Shown: piece after piece, positions 33,586 through 42,607 of the stretch
Layout of the letters: each line of letters opens with the position of its first letter
Numbering within the stretch: position 1 is the first letter of the stretch
NCBI GenBank assembly: GCA_022826945.1
Contig: JAJDTY010000058.1
Span: 1 to 64,000, forward strand
DNA from: Candidatus Binatia bacterium
GTDB taxonomy: Bacteria; Desulfobacterota; Binatia; Bin18
Reading direction: 5' to 3'
Length of the DNA stretch: 64,000 nucleotides
Position numbers and translations under genes: made by a program
Notes under the pieces: model-generated
What the model saw: the letters and a program-made list of their open reading frames with translations, nothing else
What the model was told of the DNA's origin: nothing
The model's database searches: none

Positions 33586-33999
33586 TTAGTCGTACTCGCG
33601 GTAGTTGATCACACGCCAGCCCTCGGCCTGATTGCGCAGGGTCAACACAATATTCTTGGTAAATCGTCCGGCTCCGTCAATGTTAAAATCCGCCTTATAC
33701 AAGAAAGATACACTCGATTCACCGCGCGGTGTTTCTTCGAGCAGTTCGTAGTATACCCGCGGTTGCCGCGTTGTTGCATCGATGGTCAGGCCCTCGGTCA
33801 GTCGAATTTCCTCCTCTACCCGGTTACGGGCAAAGCCAGCACAGTAGGCTTTGGCGGTCGGCAAATCAATATGCACATAATGCGCGTCAAGAAAGAGTTC
33901 GGCCGTCCCTTGGGCCGTGTGAGGGTCGGGCTGGCAGGCACCCAGCAGCACGAGCCAGACAAGGCAAAAAAGCATCGGAGGGAAACGCAGAGCGGTCAT
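33586..33999 (-). CDS. Putative lipoprotein
   Basis: A 137-residue protein with a lipoprotein signal: MTALRFPPMLFCLVWLVLLG followed by the lipobox LLGAC (Cys near residue 22). The remainder (AELFLDAHYVHIDLPTAKAY, then NIVLTLRNQAEGWRVINYRE) looks like a small NTF2-like alpha/beta domain. Function unknown. The start at 33999 has GGAG upstream. It lies 13 bp after the Cys-rich gene on the same strand. Confidence 0.75.
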   Translation of the reverse strand: MTALRFPPMLFCLVWLVLLGACQPDPHTAQGTAELFLDAHYVHIDLPTAKAYCAGFARNRVEEEIRLTEGLTIDATTRQPRVYYELLEETPRGESSVSFLYKADFNIDGAGRFTKNIVLTLRNQAEGWRVINYREYD

Positions 34000-34012
34000 G
34001 GCAGGAACTCCG

Positions 34013-34303
34013 TCAGGACTTTTTTTTGAATAAGGCGTCCAGTTGCGCCCGAGCGTCGGCTGCAGATGGGCGAGCCGGACTCGGCTGCGTATGCTTGAGC
34101 GCAAAGAATTCACAAAAATTTGCCGCATCCTTATGCTGGACAAGATCGGCCTGTGGTTCGCGGCACGCATCAGCAGCACGCACATCGTAAAAGGTACAGT
34201 TGAGACAGCAGCGCACGTCAGCCCCGCACCCTGCACACGTGTCGCGTCGTCCAATGGGCTCTTCGAGAGATATTTCTGTCTGACACTGATAACAGACTCG
34301 CAC
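34013..34303 (-). CDS. Cys-rich zinc-binding hypothetical protein
   Basis: About 96 residues from the GTG at 34303 (an ATG at 34438 is also in frame but would overlap xerC). VCYQCQTEISLEEPIGRRDT is followed by CAGCGADVRCCLNC, and later NFCEFF. The two CxxC pairs make a zinc ribbon, and the C-terminal part is helical and basic, ending LDALFKKKS. The function is unknown. It is divergent from xerC; the 128 bp between the two starts should hold both promoters. Confidence 0.6.
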   Translation of the reverse strand: MRVCYQCQTEISLEEPIGRRDTCAGCGADVRCCLNCTFYDVRAADACREPQADLVQHKDAANFCEFFALKHTQPSPARPSAADARAQLDALFKKKS

Positions 34304-34431
34304 AACCGCCCCCGTTTTGCGCCTTACACTACCCAGCGTGCAATTTGTTTTCTCATCGCGGGCCGTCTCTCTCCTCACTTTCTTCAAACCGGACTTGTTG
34401 ATACCATTGCAAGTAATAAATTGAAATTCCA

Positions 34432-35376
34432 ATGGCACCAGAACTTCGCGAATTGTTTAACCGCTACACCGTATATCTGGAGGTAGAGAAAAATGTCTCT
34501 ACCCATACCCTGCGGAACTACTGTAGCGATCTGCACCAATTCTTCGCTTTTGTTGAAAAGCCAACAGAACAGGCGGAGCCCGGTCAGGTCGATGTCACCC
34601 AGATCAGCCACCACATCATTCAGGCCTTTTTGTCCACCTTGTATCGACAGCATACGAAAAGTTCGATTAGTCGGAAGCTCTCGGCACTCAAGAGCTTTTT
34701 TCGCTTCTTGCTGCGCGAGGCCGTGATTGACCAAGACCCGACCCTGCACCTGAGTTCGCCCAAGCAGGATCACCCCCTTCCGACCTATCTCCCGGTTGAC
34801 GATATGTTTCGACTCTTGGACACGCCGGCACCGGATACCCCCGCCGAGTTGCGCGACCGGGCCATACTCGAAGTGCTCTATTCGTGCGGGCTCCGCGTCA
34901 GTGAATTGACCGGCCTGAACTGGGAGGATATCGATCCCAACCTTGAAGTCCTGCGGGTGAAGGGGAAGGGGCAGAAGGAACGGATTGTGCCGATTGGCCG
35001 CACGGCGCTTGACGCGCTACACCGGTATCGGGCAGAGATTCCGGCCTTGCTCGGCAATAATTATCAGCCAACGTCCCACGACATGTCGGCAGGTGACGCC
35101 AGGCCGGTTTTTCTCAACCAACGCGGCGGACGCTTAACTCCTCGGAGTGTAGCTCGACTTGTGGCCAGCTATGCCAAGCAGTGCGGTCTGGCCCACAAGA
35201 TCAGTCCCCACGCACTGCGTCACACCTTTGCGACCCATTTGCTTGATGCGGGAGCCGACCTGCGGGCGATTCAGGAGCTATTGGGGCATTCCAGTCTGTC
35301 CACCACCCAGCGCTACACCCACGTCAATTTGGACCGCCTCACCCAAGTGTATGACAAAGCGCACCCGCGGGCCTAA
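34432..35376 (+). CDS. xerC: Tyrosine site-specific recombinase XerC
   Basis: A 314-residue recombinase resolving chromosome dimers at dif together with XerD. The N-terminal SAM-like domain (residues 1-95, VEKNVSTHTLRNYCSDLHQF) is followed by the catalytic domain with R155, K179, H260, R263, H286 and nucleophile Y295, in the contexts CGLRVSEL, GKGQKE, HALRHTFATHLL, LLGHSSLSTTQRYTH. It directly precedes hslVU, an arrangement common in proteobacteria, which favours XerC over XerD or an integrase. No clear ribosome-binding site precedes the ATG. Confidence 0.9.
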   Translation: MAPELRELFNRYTVYLEVEKNVSTHTLRNYCSDLHQFFAFVEKPTEQAEPGQVDVTQISHHIIQAFLSTLYRQHTKSSISRKLSALKSFFRFLLREAVIDQDPTLHLSSPKQDHPLPTYLPVDDMFRLLDTPAPDTPAELRDRAILEVLYSCGLRVSELTGLNWEDIDPNLEVLRVKGKGQKERIVPIGRTALDALHRYRAEIPALLGNNYQPTSHDMSAGDARPVFLNQRGGRLTPRSVARLVASYAKQCGLAHKISPHALRHTFATHLLDAGADLRAIQELLGHSSLSTTQRYTHVNLDRLTQVYDKAHPRA

Positions 35377-35478
35377 GCCGACCTCTTGTGACTCATCCCC
35401 TGCATCCTCTATAACGTCGCCTGCAATAGTTCATTCAATATCCTATGCTATGAATATCCGGTGGTTGGAGGACATACG

Positions 35479-36015
35479 GTGAGCGCACCCATGCATGGAA
35501 CAACTATTCTCACCGTCCGCCGTGACGGCAAGGTTGCCATGGCGGGAGACGGGCAGGTCAGCCTTGGAGACACGGTCGTCAAGCATGCTGCACGGAAAGT
35601 ACGCCGCTTGTACAAGGATCGTATTCTGGCGGGCTTTGCGGGCGGGACGGCGGATGCCATTACCCTGTGTGAGAAATTCGAAGGCAAGCTGGAGGAATAT
35701 AATGGTAATCTTCGGCGAGCTGCGGTCGAACTGGCCCGGGACTGGCGGGCGGACCGGGTCTTACGGCGCCTTGAAGCGCTGATGGCGGTCGTTGATCATG
35801 AGTCATCTCTGCTGATCTCCGGGAGTGGGGATGTACTGGAACCCGACGACGGCGTTCTGGCTATTGGATCGGGCGGCAATTATGCCCTGGCAGCAGCCCG
35901 TGCGTTAGTCGCCCATACGCCTCTGGATGCGGTCCGGATTGTTGAGGAGGCCATGCGCATCGCTGGAGCTATTTGCGTATACACCAACGACCAGATTGTA
36001 GTGGAGGAACTATAA
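35479..36015 (+). CDS. hslV: ATP-dependent protease peptidase subunit HslV
   Basis: A 178-residue threonine protease. The GTG at 35479 is chosen because GGAGG lies eight bases upstream; it reads [19 protein letters not shown], so the catalytic Thr would be freed by removal of the first seven residues. [32 protein letters not shown] and [16 protein letters not shown] are family segments. It forms a double hexamer capped by HslU. hslU starts one base after its stop. Confidence 0.95.
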   Translation: MSAPMHGTTILTVRRDGKVAMAGDGQVSLGDTVVKHAARKVRRLYKDRILAGFAGGTADAITLCEKFEGKLEEYNGNLRRAAVELARDWRADRVLRRLEALMAVVDHESSLLISGSGDVLEPDDGVLAIGSGGNYALAAARALVAHTPLDAVRIVEEAMRIAGAICVYTNDQIVVEEL

Positions 36016-36016
36016 G

Positions 36017-37405
36017 ATGACGGATGTCGTCGACGGGGCGCCCATACTCGTTCAAGACGCAGGCCCCCCGGTTATGACCCCGCGAGAAATCGTCTCCGAG
36101 TTGGACCGGTATATTATTGGCCAAGCAAAAGCCAAACGTTCCGTTGCGATTGCGTTACGGAATCGCTGGAGACGGCAGCAAGTCCCGGAAGATTTGCGGG
36201 ACGAGATTGCCCCGAAAAATATTTTGATGATTGGTCCGACCGGGGTCGGCAAAACCGAGATCGCCCGCCGTCTGGCGCGCCTGGCCCAGGCGCCGTTTAT
36301 CAAAGTGGAGGCCTCAAAGTTTACCGAGGTCGGCTATGTGGGACGCGATGTCGAATCTATGGTGCGGGACCTGACAGAATTGGCCGTCGGCCTGGTCAAG
36401 CAGGAAGAAAAGGAACGAATTCAAGTCAAGGCTCACGCCCAGGCGGAAGAGCAACTCCTCGACCTCCTGCTCCCCCCAACGCCGTCCACGTCCAGCCTGA
36501 GTGAGGAGGGGGCCACAAGCGCCAGACACAGCACACGGGAAAAAATGCGACGCATGCTCCACGAAGGGAAGCTGGACGAGCGGGAGGTGGAGCTTGAAAT
36601 TACCCGCTCCGCTGCCCCCTTTGTCGAGGTCATGGCTCCTCAGGGCATGGAAGAAATGGAGAATCAACTCAAAGAGATGTTCTCCAATATGATGCCTAAG
36701 CAAACCAAGAAACGCCGGGTGAAGGTCCCGGAAGCGCTCGATATTCTGACAGTCGAAGAGGCCGATAAGCTGGTTGATATGGACGCGGTTGTCCAGGAGG
36801 CCATTCGTCGGGTCGAACAGACTGGCATCATCTTTATTGACGAAATCGATAAAATTGCCGGACGAGAGAACGCCCACGGTGCAGACGTCTCTCGCCAAGG
36901 AGTTCAGCGAGACCTGCTGCCGCTGGTCGAAGGCTGTACCGTCAATACTAAATACGGCATGGTCCGTACCGACCACATCCTTTTTGTTGCATCGGGCGCA
37001 TTTCATACCGCCAAGCCCTCAGACCTGATTCCAGAATTTCAGGGGCGTTTCCCGATTCGCGTGGAGCTGGAATCTCTGACGCACGGAGACTTTGTGCGGA
37101 TCCTGACCGAACCAAAAAATGCGTTACTGACCCAGTATGTCGCCTTACTCGATACCGAAGACGTCAGGCTCAACTTTACGGCTGACGCTGTAGAGCAGAT
37201 CGCCCAGATTGCCGCCACTGTCAATGAACGGACTGAGAACATCGGAGCGCGGCGACTGCATACGGTAGTCGAGCGGCTGGTCGAGGACCTCTCCTTTGAT
37301 GCTCCGGAATTGAGCGGGCGGGAGTTGCCGATTGACGCCAATTATGTCCGGGACAAGCTGGAGGCAATTGTCAAAGATCAGGACTTGTCCCGGTATATTC
37401 TATAG
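36017..37405 (+). CDS. hslU: HslU ATPase / unfoldase
   Basis: A 462-residue AAA+ subunit that unfolds substrates for Hsl[21 protein letters not shown] and Walker A GPTGVGKT (73-80) precede [16 protein letters not shown], the pore-loop region. The variable I-domain covers about 110-255. Walker B is [13 protein letters not shown], and sensor/arginine-finger segments GRFPIRVEL and [12 protein letters not shown] follow. The end RDLSRYIL-like tail ([10 protein letters not shown]) docks into HslV. The N-terminus is about 15 residues longer than E. coli HslU. Confidence 0.95.
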   Translation: MTDVVDGAPILVQDAGPPVMTPREIVSELDRYIIGQAKAKRSVAIALRNRWRRQQVPEDLRDEIAPKNILMIGPTGVGKTEIARRLARLAQAPFIKVEASKFTEVGYVGRDVESMVRDLTELAVGLVKQEEKERIQVKAHAQAEEQLLDLLLPPTPSTSSLSEEGATSARHSTREKMRRMLHEGKLDEREVELEITRSAAPFVEVMAPQGMEEMENQLKEMFSNMMPKQTKKRRVKVPEALDILTVEEADKLVDMDAVVQEAIRRVEQTGIIFIDEIDKIAGRENAHGADVSRQGVQRDLLPLVEGCTVNTKYGMVRTDHILFVASGAFHTAKPSDLIPEFQGRFPIRVELESLTHGDFVRILTEPKNALLTQYVALLDTEDVRLNFTADAVEQIAQIAATVNERTENIGARRLHTVVERLVEDLSFDAPELSGRELPIDANYVRDKLEAIVKDQDLSRYIL

Positions 37406-37437
37406 GCATGGCAGAACCGATGCTGGACACAAGAAAA

Positions 37438-37462
37438 AAGGGCGGCTCCCGCCGCCCTTTTC
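37438..37462 (+). terminator. Intrinsic terminator after hslU
   Basis: AAGGGCGGC pairs perfectly with GCCGCCCTT around TCCC, followed by TTTTC and preceded by a run of A. The A-run and T-run on either side allow termination in both directions, which suits its place between convergent hslU (+) and minE (-). Confidence 0.9.
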
Positions 37463-37499
37463 GGTCCGTTCTGTTACGACAACCAGCTTTCAACAATCC

Positions 37500-37793
37500 T
37501 TATTTTGAGAGGTTCACAGCCCCTCGGCCAAGCTGTACGGGGGCTGTGACACGCATCTCCTTCTGATCGGCTGAGCTGGACATAAACTCCATAGTGAAGC
37601 CCTCCGCGTCGATATCGAGATGCTTCCGAATTGCCGCAAGGATGTCTTTCCGCAAGGCTTCCTTCTTTTCCCCAGTCAAACCAAGTCGGTCGTCTTGTAA
37701 GACCAGGAGGAGGCGATTCTTTGCAGCGTCCTTACTTCCACTTCCACTTCCACCCTTACGAAAAAAGAGCTGGATCCATTCCGTTAATGTCAT
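37500..37793 (-). CDS. minE: Cell division topological specificity factor MinE
   Basis: A 97-residue protein. KNRLLLVLQDDRLGLTG is the anti-MinCD helix/strand, preceded by an amphipathic membrane-targeting start (LTEWIQLFF). ILAAIRKHLDIDAEGFTMEF is the dimerisation domain. A Gly/Ser-rich linker (KGGSGSGSKDAA) is a little longer than in E. coli MinE. It drives MinD oscillation by stimulating its ATPase. minD ends three bases before its start. Confidence 0.95.
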   Translation of the reverse strand: MTLTEWIQLFFRKGGSGSGSKDAAKNRLLLVLQDDRLGLTGEKKEALRKDILAAIRKHLDIDAEGFTMEFMSSSADQKEMRVTAPVQLGRGAVNLSK

Positions 37794-37796
37794 AGC

Positions 37797-38591
37797 TTAT
37801 CTCCCAAAGATGAATTGGCCGAGCCGTTTGGCGAAACTAGAGTGGCCGTTCAGCTCGGGAATCGGAACGTCTTCCCCAAGAATCCTGCGCGCGATACGCC
37901 CATAGGCATCACCAGACGGCGAGCCGCCATTCAGGACGACCGGAGCCCCTTTGTTACCGGCAATCACGACTGCTTCATCTTCGGGGACAATCCCAAGGAG
38001 GCGGATGGCCAAGATGTCCAACACATCTTGTTGGTCAAGCATGTCCCCCCGCTTTACCATGGCCATAGACATGCGATTAATAATGAGCTGAGGTTCGCCG
38101 AGCGAATTCTGCAGCAGACCAATGACGCGGTCTGCATCACGGACTGGAGAGACATCTGGTGTCGTCACCACAATCGCCTCATCTGCCGCGGCCACCGCGT
38201 TTCGGAACCCCTGCTCAATCCCGGCCGGGCAGTCTATGAGGACGAAGTCGAATTCCTCCTTCAGCTGAGTGGACAAGTCCCGCATCTGGTCAGCATTAAT
38301 CGCCTCCTTCTGGTCAATCTGCGAGGCTGGAATCAGAAAAAGGCTCGAAATCCGCTTGTCCTTGACCAGTGCCTGCCTGTGCTGACAGCGTCCGCTCACC
38401 ACGTCGACAATATTGTAGACGACCCGGTTTTCGACGCCCAGAATGAGGTCGAGATTGCGCAGCCCGATATCCCCATCAATCAGCACTACCTTTTGCCCTC
38501 GGCTGGCAAGACTGAGGCCGATGTTTGCGGTCGCGGTCGTTTTCCCGACCCCCCCCTTGCCCGAGGTAACGACGATGGCTCGTCCACTCAT
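37797..38591 (-). CDS. minD: Septum-site determining ATPase MinD
   Basis: A 264-residue deviant-Walker ATPase. SGKGGVGKTTATANIG (10-25) carries the signature Lys, DGDIGLRNLDLILGVENR follows, and FVLIDCPAGIEQGFRNAV is the switch region. The C-terminus (SSFAKRLGQFIFGR) is an amphipathic membrane-targeting helix. It recruits MinC to the membrane to block FtsZ rings away from midcell. GGAG precedes the start, and minC ends 12 bp upstream. Confidence 0.95.
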   Translation of the reverse strand: MSGRAIVVTSGKGGVGKTTATANIGLSLASRGQKVVLIDGDIGLRNLDLILGVENRVVYNIVDVVSGRCQHRQALVKDKRISSLFLIPASQIDQKEAINADQMRDLSTQLKEEFDFVLIDCPAGIEQGFRNAVAAADEAIVVTTPDVSPVRDADRVIGLLQNSLGEPQLIINRMSMAMVKRGDMLDQQDVLDILAIRLLGIVPEDEAVVIAGNKGAPVVLNGGSPSGDAYGRIARRILGEDVPIPELNGHSSFAKRLGQFIFGR

Positions 38592-38603
38592 GGCTCACCT
38601 CTC

Positions 38604-39317
38604 CTATAGCTTCCCGTTATACGGTTCAATCACGATCTGATCATCCAGAACCCGAGCGACTTCCGGGTGGAGTACACCGCGGTGGTTTTGCCCTTCTTCC
38701 GGAATGGCGATCAAGGGTCCAATTCTGAGCTGTAGCGGCGTCAGGTTGAGCGCGATCACCACAGCCCTGTCGTTATCGGGATAGCCGGCGTGGACGACTC
38801 CGCGTAGCGTTCCTATCACAACCACATCCCCACCTGCGATGATTTCCGCTCCTTGGTTCACATCACCAGCCAGGATCACATCTCCATCAAAAACTTCTTT
38901 CTGTCCGCCCCGCATCCCGTGGCGCAGATATGATGCTTGCTGTCCTTCGGGCGGAAGAGGGTCTTGATCTGTTTTCTCCGTCCGGGGCAGCGGCACACTC
39001 TCCCGAACGGACAACCCTTCCTTGTATAACATCTTCCTGCTGGTGGCATCGTTTGAAACCACATAGCGCAGTAGTACCCCTTCTCGGTGGAGGGTCTCCT
39101 TCAGGTGCCACCATTCTTCTTTTTGCAGGGGACGGTCCCCGAAGTGTAGGACGATAGGAGAGCCACGAAAAAAACCGTTCGCCCGCGCTAATTCTTCCTC
39201 AACCGCTGCAACTACATCGGCAAACGGAGCATGGTCATCGAAGAGAAGGGTCGGGCCTTCTTTGAGCCCTTTTATAGAAAATAACGAGGTTCCCCCTTGT
39301 GACACGACCAACTCCAC
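38604..39317 (-). CDS. minC: Septum-site determining protein MinC
   Basis: A 237-residue FtsZ-assembly inhibitor. The N-terminal domain (about 1-105) includes FSIKGLKEGPTLLFDDHAPF and FFRGSPIVLHFGDRPL. A variable Pro/Glu linker leads to the beta-helical C-terminal domain with VFDGDVILAGDVNQGAEIIA and GGDVVVIGTLRGVVHAGYP, which binds MinD. It begins at a GTG. It is the first gene of a minC-minD-minE operon. Confidence 0.93.
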   Translation of the reverse strand: MELVVSQGGTSLFSIKGLKEGPTLLFDDHAPFADVVAAVEEELARANGFFRGSPIVLHFGDRPLQKEEWWHLKETLHREGVLLRYVVSNDATSRKMLYKEGLSVRESVPLPRTEKTDQDPLPPEGQQASYLRHGMRGGQKEVFDGDVILAGDVNQGAEIIAGGDVVVIGTLRGVVHAGYPDNDRAVVIALNLTPLQLRIGPLIAIPEEGQNHRGVLHPEVARVLDDQIVIEPYNGKL

Positions 39318-39531
39318 CCACTCGTTCTCTTGGATGCGGGTATGGTTACCCTAGGCCATCCACAACTTCCTGTAGCAGAAAAATATATGGCCTACAACAT
39401 CTAGTAGCTAAGATTTTCCCCACTGAGAAAGTTTGACCCTGTTTTCAGGTCGGGTTGAGACGAGTATAGTGTACACCTCAAGCTTAAGGGGACACCCGCA
39501 AGAGCAATCGGAGAGAAGGTCAGGAGAGACC

Positions 39532-39651
39532 ATGCATAGAGAAAGAGACCAGGAGATCCGTCGACGCCGCAAACGTCGCGAAAAAGCACTCAAGCGCCGC
39601 ATCAAAGAACTCAAAGCAGAGGCGAAGGTCAGAAAGGCCGCAGCTTCGTAA
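39532..39651 (+). CDS. Small Arg/Lys-rich protein
   Basis: A 39-residue protein, MHRERDQEIRRRRKRREKAL followed by a Lys/Glu/Ala-rich helix, preceded by a clear AGGAGA. It is nearly half basic and predicted to be one long helix. Similar tiny basic proteins (MxRERxxEIxRRRxRR) occur in several environmental phyla and are uncharacterised; an RNA- or ribosome-associated role is a guess. It stands alone between the divergent minC and convergent gspB-like genes. An upstream in-frame extension to 39433 has no ribosome-binding site. Confidence 0.6.
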   Translation: MHRERDQEIRRRRKRREKALKRRIKELKAEAKVRKAAAS

Positions 39652-39692
39652 TTCTTCCCCTCCGCCGGCCTCAGGCAGAAGGCCCTCAGGGT

Positions 39693-40616
39693 TTAGCGAA
39701 CGCGGATTTGAAAGCGGGTCGTACCAGACCGAAGGGCGACCGCGTCTGGCCGAATTTCGGCGACCGTATAGCCGCCAATAGCATCGCCTTCGTGAACAAG
39801 GGTCAACGGGCTCCCTCCGACCCTGACAAAGGCCTTTCGTTGCGCAGACTCGGGTGACCACTGAAGAAAGCTGACCGCTGAATTGGCTGGGGCAGGAGCA
39901 TAGACATCTTCCGGTTCGTCCGATTCTGCGACATCTGCCGGCTTCTCTGACGCAAGCGGCTGTTCTCGTTCAAAGTGCTCCGCCTTCCTGCCCTGTTTCT
40001 CGTGTCCACTCTCCAGGATGATCTCAAGCCCCTCGCCTGCCGTCTCGGAAACGTGCTGGACGCTGCCCTTGCGTCTTTGAGATACCTCTCGTTTTTGGTC
40101 GGCCTTCTCTCCAGCGGGCTCAGAAAATCCCTGAGGGGTGGCGTCCACAAGCGACGTGCGCAGCGCAGCTTGGGGCGAGGAAACAAAGGGGGAATCCTGG
40201 AGAGGCGGCGGCTCTGAGAGGACAAGGGGATGCTCAGGCAACAAGGGGTCGGCGTCGCTCTCTCTTTTTCTCCGTTCTTCCTGGACTTGCCCCCCCGTAG
40301 CGGCAGAGACTGTTTTCTCGGAATCTCCAAAATCTTCAGGTATGGCTGGTGGAGGAAAGCGGCGGTCAGCTTCCTTTGAGAGGCGATAAGTCGTTCCCCC
40401 TTCTTCTGGAGGACTTTCTTCCTGACGAATCATCCATATGCCTACGATAAATCCTACCAGAAGAAAACTCAGGCCAGCCGCCCACAGCCGGGACCGGTAC
40501 AGCGGGGCAGGAAAGAGCGGTCGAGGAGGGTCTGCCAGTACACGGACCCGAACCTTGTTACCCTGCTCTTGTCTTTCTCTTTCAATTTTTCTGAGGGCGT
40601 CAAGGATCGTACTCAT
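39693..40616 (-). CDS. GspB-like type II secretion accessory protein
   Basis: A 307-residue single-pass protein. MSTILDALRKIERERQEQGN is the cytoplasmic opening common to GspB/ExeB, a helix spans about 46-63, and a long Pro/Glu-rich region follows. The C-terminal domain AFVRVGGSPLTLVHEGDAIG ... YTVAEIRPDAVAL matches GspB. GspB works with ExeA/GspA in inserting the secretin through peptidoglycan. Its start overlaps the exeA-like stop by four bases (ATGA). Confidence 0.85.
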   Translation of the reverse strand: MSTILDALRKIERERQEQGNKVRVRVLADPPRPLFPAPLYRSRLWAAGLSFLLVGFIVGIWMIRQEESPPEEGGTTYRLSKEADRRFPPPAIPEDFGDSEKTVSAATGGQVQEERRKRESDADPLLPEHPLVLSEPPPLQDSPFVSSPQAALRTSLVDATPQGFSEPAGEKADQKREVSQRRKGSVQHVSETAGEGLEIILESGHEKQGRKAEHFEREQPLASEKPADVAESDEPEDVYAPAPANSAVSFLQWSPESAQRKAFVRVGGSPLTLVHEGDAIGGYTVAEIRPDAVALRSGTTRFQIRVR

Positions 40617-42490
40617 GCGTCCTTCCCCATAGGCTCCAGTTGCTCGATAGGCTCGACCTGCTTGCCACGAGGCGGAAGAGAGGTTCCTTGCCGCTCCCTC
40701 GTTGGAAGCGGATCAGCAAGCGCACTCCCCACCCTCTCTCTTCGACTCAGACTGGGCGGCGTATACGCGGGAAGGTGGCGATACAAGAGAATCAGGGTTT
40801 GCGGCCCCACGATCCCGTCGGGAACGAGGTGCTGCATTTTCTGGAACTGCGCTACTGCGTCTTGCGTTTGTGGTCCAAAAAACGGCGTCGGCCCGCCCGC
40901 CTGATGGACGAGTAAGGTTCCCATATGGGACGGCGTGGGAACGTGGGCCAACAAAGTTTGCAACTTCTCGACCGCCGGGCCACTACTGCCCATAGCCAGG
41001 GTCGTTCGGATCTCTTCGTAGTTTTTCCAAAAGACGTGCGCTTCTCGAACCCAGCGATGCGTAATCGCTTCGAGTGGCACAACAAAATCTCTCTCCAGCC
41101 GGATACGGCAGTGGGTATCTGTCACCTGGCGGATCAAAGCAAAGCGTGTCTGCTGAGAAGGTGGAACAGTCAAACCAACCATCACGGGTAGGTCCAATAA
41201 AGTCAGGAGGCGGATATCACTCCGCATGGGCAGATACTCAAGCTGACGAGCGGCGGCAATGACGGCAAGGTTGAGTTTACCGTCTTGCCACTCAATTTCT
41301 TCCAAAGGCGCTCCCTGCCACGTGGCAATCAACTCGCGTGTTGCGCGCACCGCACTGGACAGCGTCCCATCCTGCTGGAGGGCGTGGAATAATTCCTGCG
41401 AGGAGGATGTTGCAACCCCAAGGTCTACGGTCTGCGGCTCCAAAGTGGAGGGCGGTGTTTCCGCCCCTTTCTGTGCTTCCTGAGAAACGCCGAGCCGTGT
41501 CTCCAGTACCGGGAAGGTTTTCGCTGGAGGAGAGCGTTGTCCCTCTTCGCGGGATGCCCACCTATCCAGTTGATTCAACGCCGCAGGAATATCAAGGCTT
41601 CCCCAGACCAGCAGGAATCCACCAACAGCGAGCACAATTGCCGCAGTGGCTGGTGACCAGCGAAAGCGCGGGCTACGAACCGTATGGCGACGCAATTCCC
41701 AGAGCGCCTGTCGAACCGTCTGTGACTGTATATGCGACTCATCTTGAGTATAGCCAACCAATAGCACACGATGGCACAGGATATTGATAAGTCGTGGGAT
41801 ACCGCGCGAAAAGCGGTACACCTGCCGCAGGGCCGCAGGCGAAAAAAGCTCTGCTTCTCGTCCATCTGCGGCAACGCTAAGTCGGTGTCGGACATAGGCC
41901 GCGGTGTCTTTTACGCCCAGCGGCTCAAGATGCCAGCGTAGGGTTACGCGCTGGTCGAGTTGGGCAAGTTCTGGCCGGGCCAGAATTTCACGCAGCTCTG
42001 GTTGCCCAGCAAGAATGATATGCAGCAGTTTTTCTTGTTCGGTCTCAAGGTTAGAGAGAAGACGGAGCTGTTCTAAAACCGACGCTGCCAGGTTCTGGGC
42101 TTCATCGATAATCACCACCACCCGTCGTCCCGCAGCCTGTTGGGCGAGAAGAAAACGGTTGAGTTCGTCTGTTAGCTCTCTTTTGCTCGTCGAGTCGGCC
42201 GGTAGTCCAAGGTCAGCATTGATCGCTTGCAAAAGCTCGATATCGGACAGCGCGGGATTAAAGAGATACGCAAGCGTTGTCGACGCACCCAGGTCGCTCA
42301 CCAAGGTCCGCAGGAGAGTCGTTTTCCCCGCACCGATTTCTCCGGTCAGGACCACCACGCCGTTACCCTCATTCACCCCAAACAGGAGATGACCAAGGGC
42401 CTCCTGATGATTGGCGCTCAGAAAGAGGTAACGGGGGTCTGGGGTGAGACGGAACGGATTATCCTGAAAACCGTAAAAGGCTTCATACAT
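40613..42490 (-). CDS. ExeA/GspA-like ATPase with peptidoglycan-binding domain
   Basis: A 625-residue protein. MYEAFYGFQDNPFRLTPDPR is the hallmark ExeA start; Walker A GEIGAGKTT is at 50-58 and Walker B VVVIIDEAQNL follows. A membrane helix lies near 285-305, and the periplasmic end carries a peptidoglycan-binding repeat (SGPAVEKLQTLLA ... GPQTQDAVAQFQKMQ ... PDGIVGPQT). Together with GspB it helps assemble the type II secretin. No other gsp gene is in the window; similar pairs also occur with type IV pilus or exopolysaccharide systems. Confidence 0.88.
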   Translation of the reverse strand: MYEAFYGFQDNPFRLTPDPRYLFLSANHQEALGHLLFGVNEGNGVVVLTGEIGAGKTTLLRTLVSDLGASTTLAYLFNPALSDIELLQAINADLGLPADSTSKRELTDELNRFLLAQQAAGRRVVVIIDEAQNLAASVLEQLRLLSNLETEQEKLLHIILAGQPELREILARPELAQLDQRVTLRWHLEPLGVKDTAAYVRHRLSVAADGREAELFSPAALRQVYRFSRGIPRLINILCHRVLLVGYTQDESHIQSQTVRQALWELRRHTVRSPRFRWSPATAAIVLAVGGFLLVWGSLDIPAALNQLDRWASREEGQRSPPAKTFPVLETRLGVSQEAQKGAETPPSTLEPQTVDLGVATSSSQELFHALQQDGTLSSAVRATRELIATWQGAPLEEIEWQDGKLNLAVIAAARQLEYLPMRSDIRLLTLLDLPVMVGLTVPPSQQTRFALIRQVTDTHCRIRLERDFVVPLEAITHRWVREAHVFWKNYEEIRTTLAMGSSGPAVEKLQTLLAHVPTPSHMGTLLVHQAGGPTPFFGPQTQDAVAQFQKMQHLVPDGIVGPQTLILLYRHLPAYTPPSLSRRERVGSALADPLPTRERQGTSLPPRGKQVEPIEQLEPMGKDA

Positions 42491-42607
42491 AGCTGATGAA
42501 ACGGACCTGTGGACTCTCTTTCATAGTGAGCGTGGCTCAGTGTGGAGTCAAGAGCAAAGCCACACAATTGCCTTCGGATAAGAGATTCGGTAGAGTGAGT
42601 CGCCATA

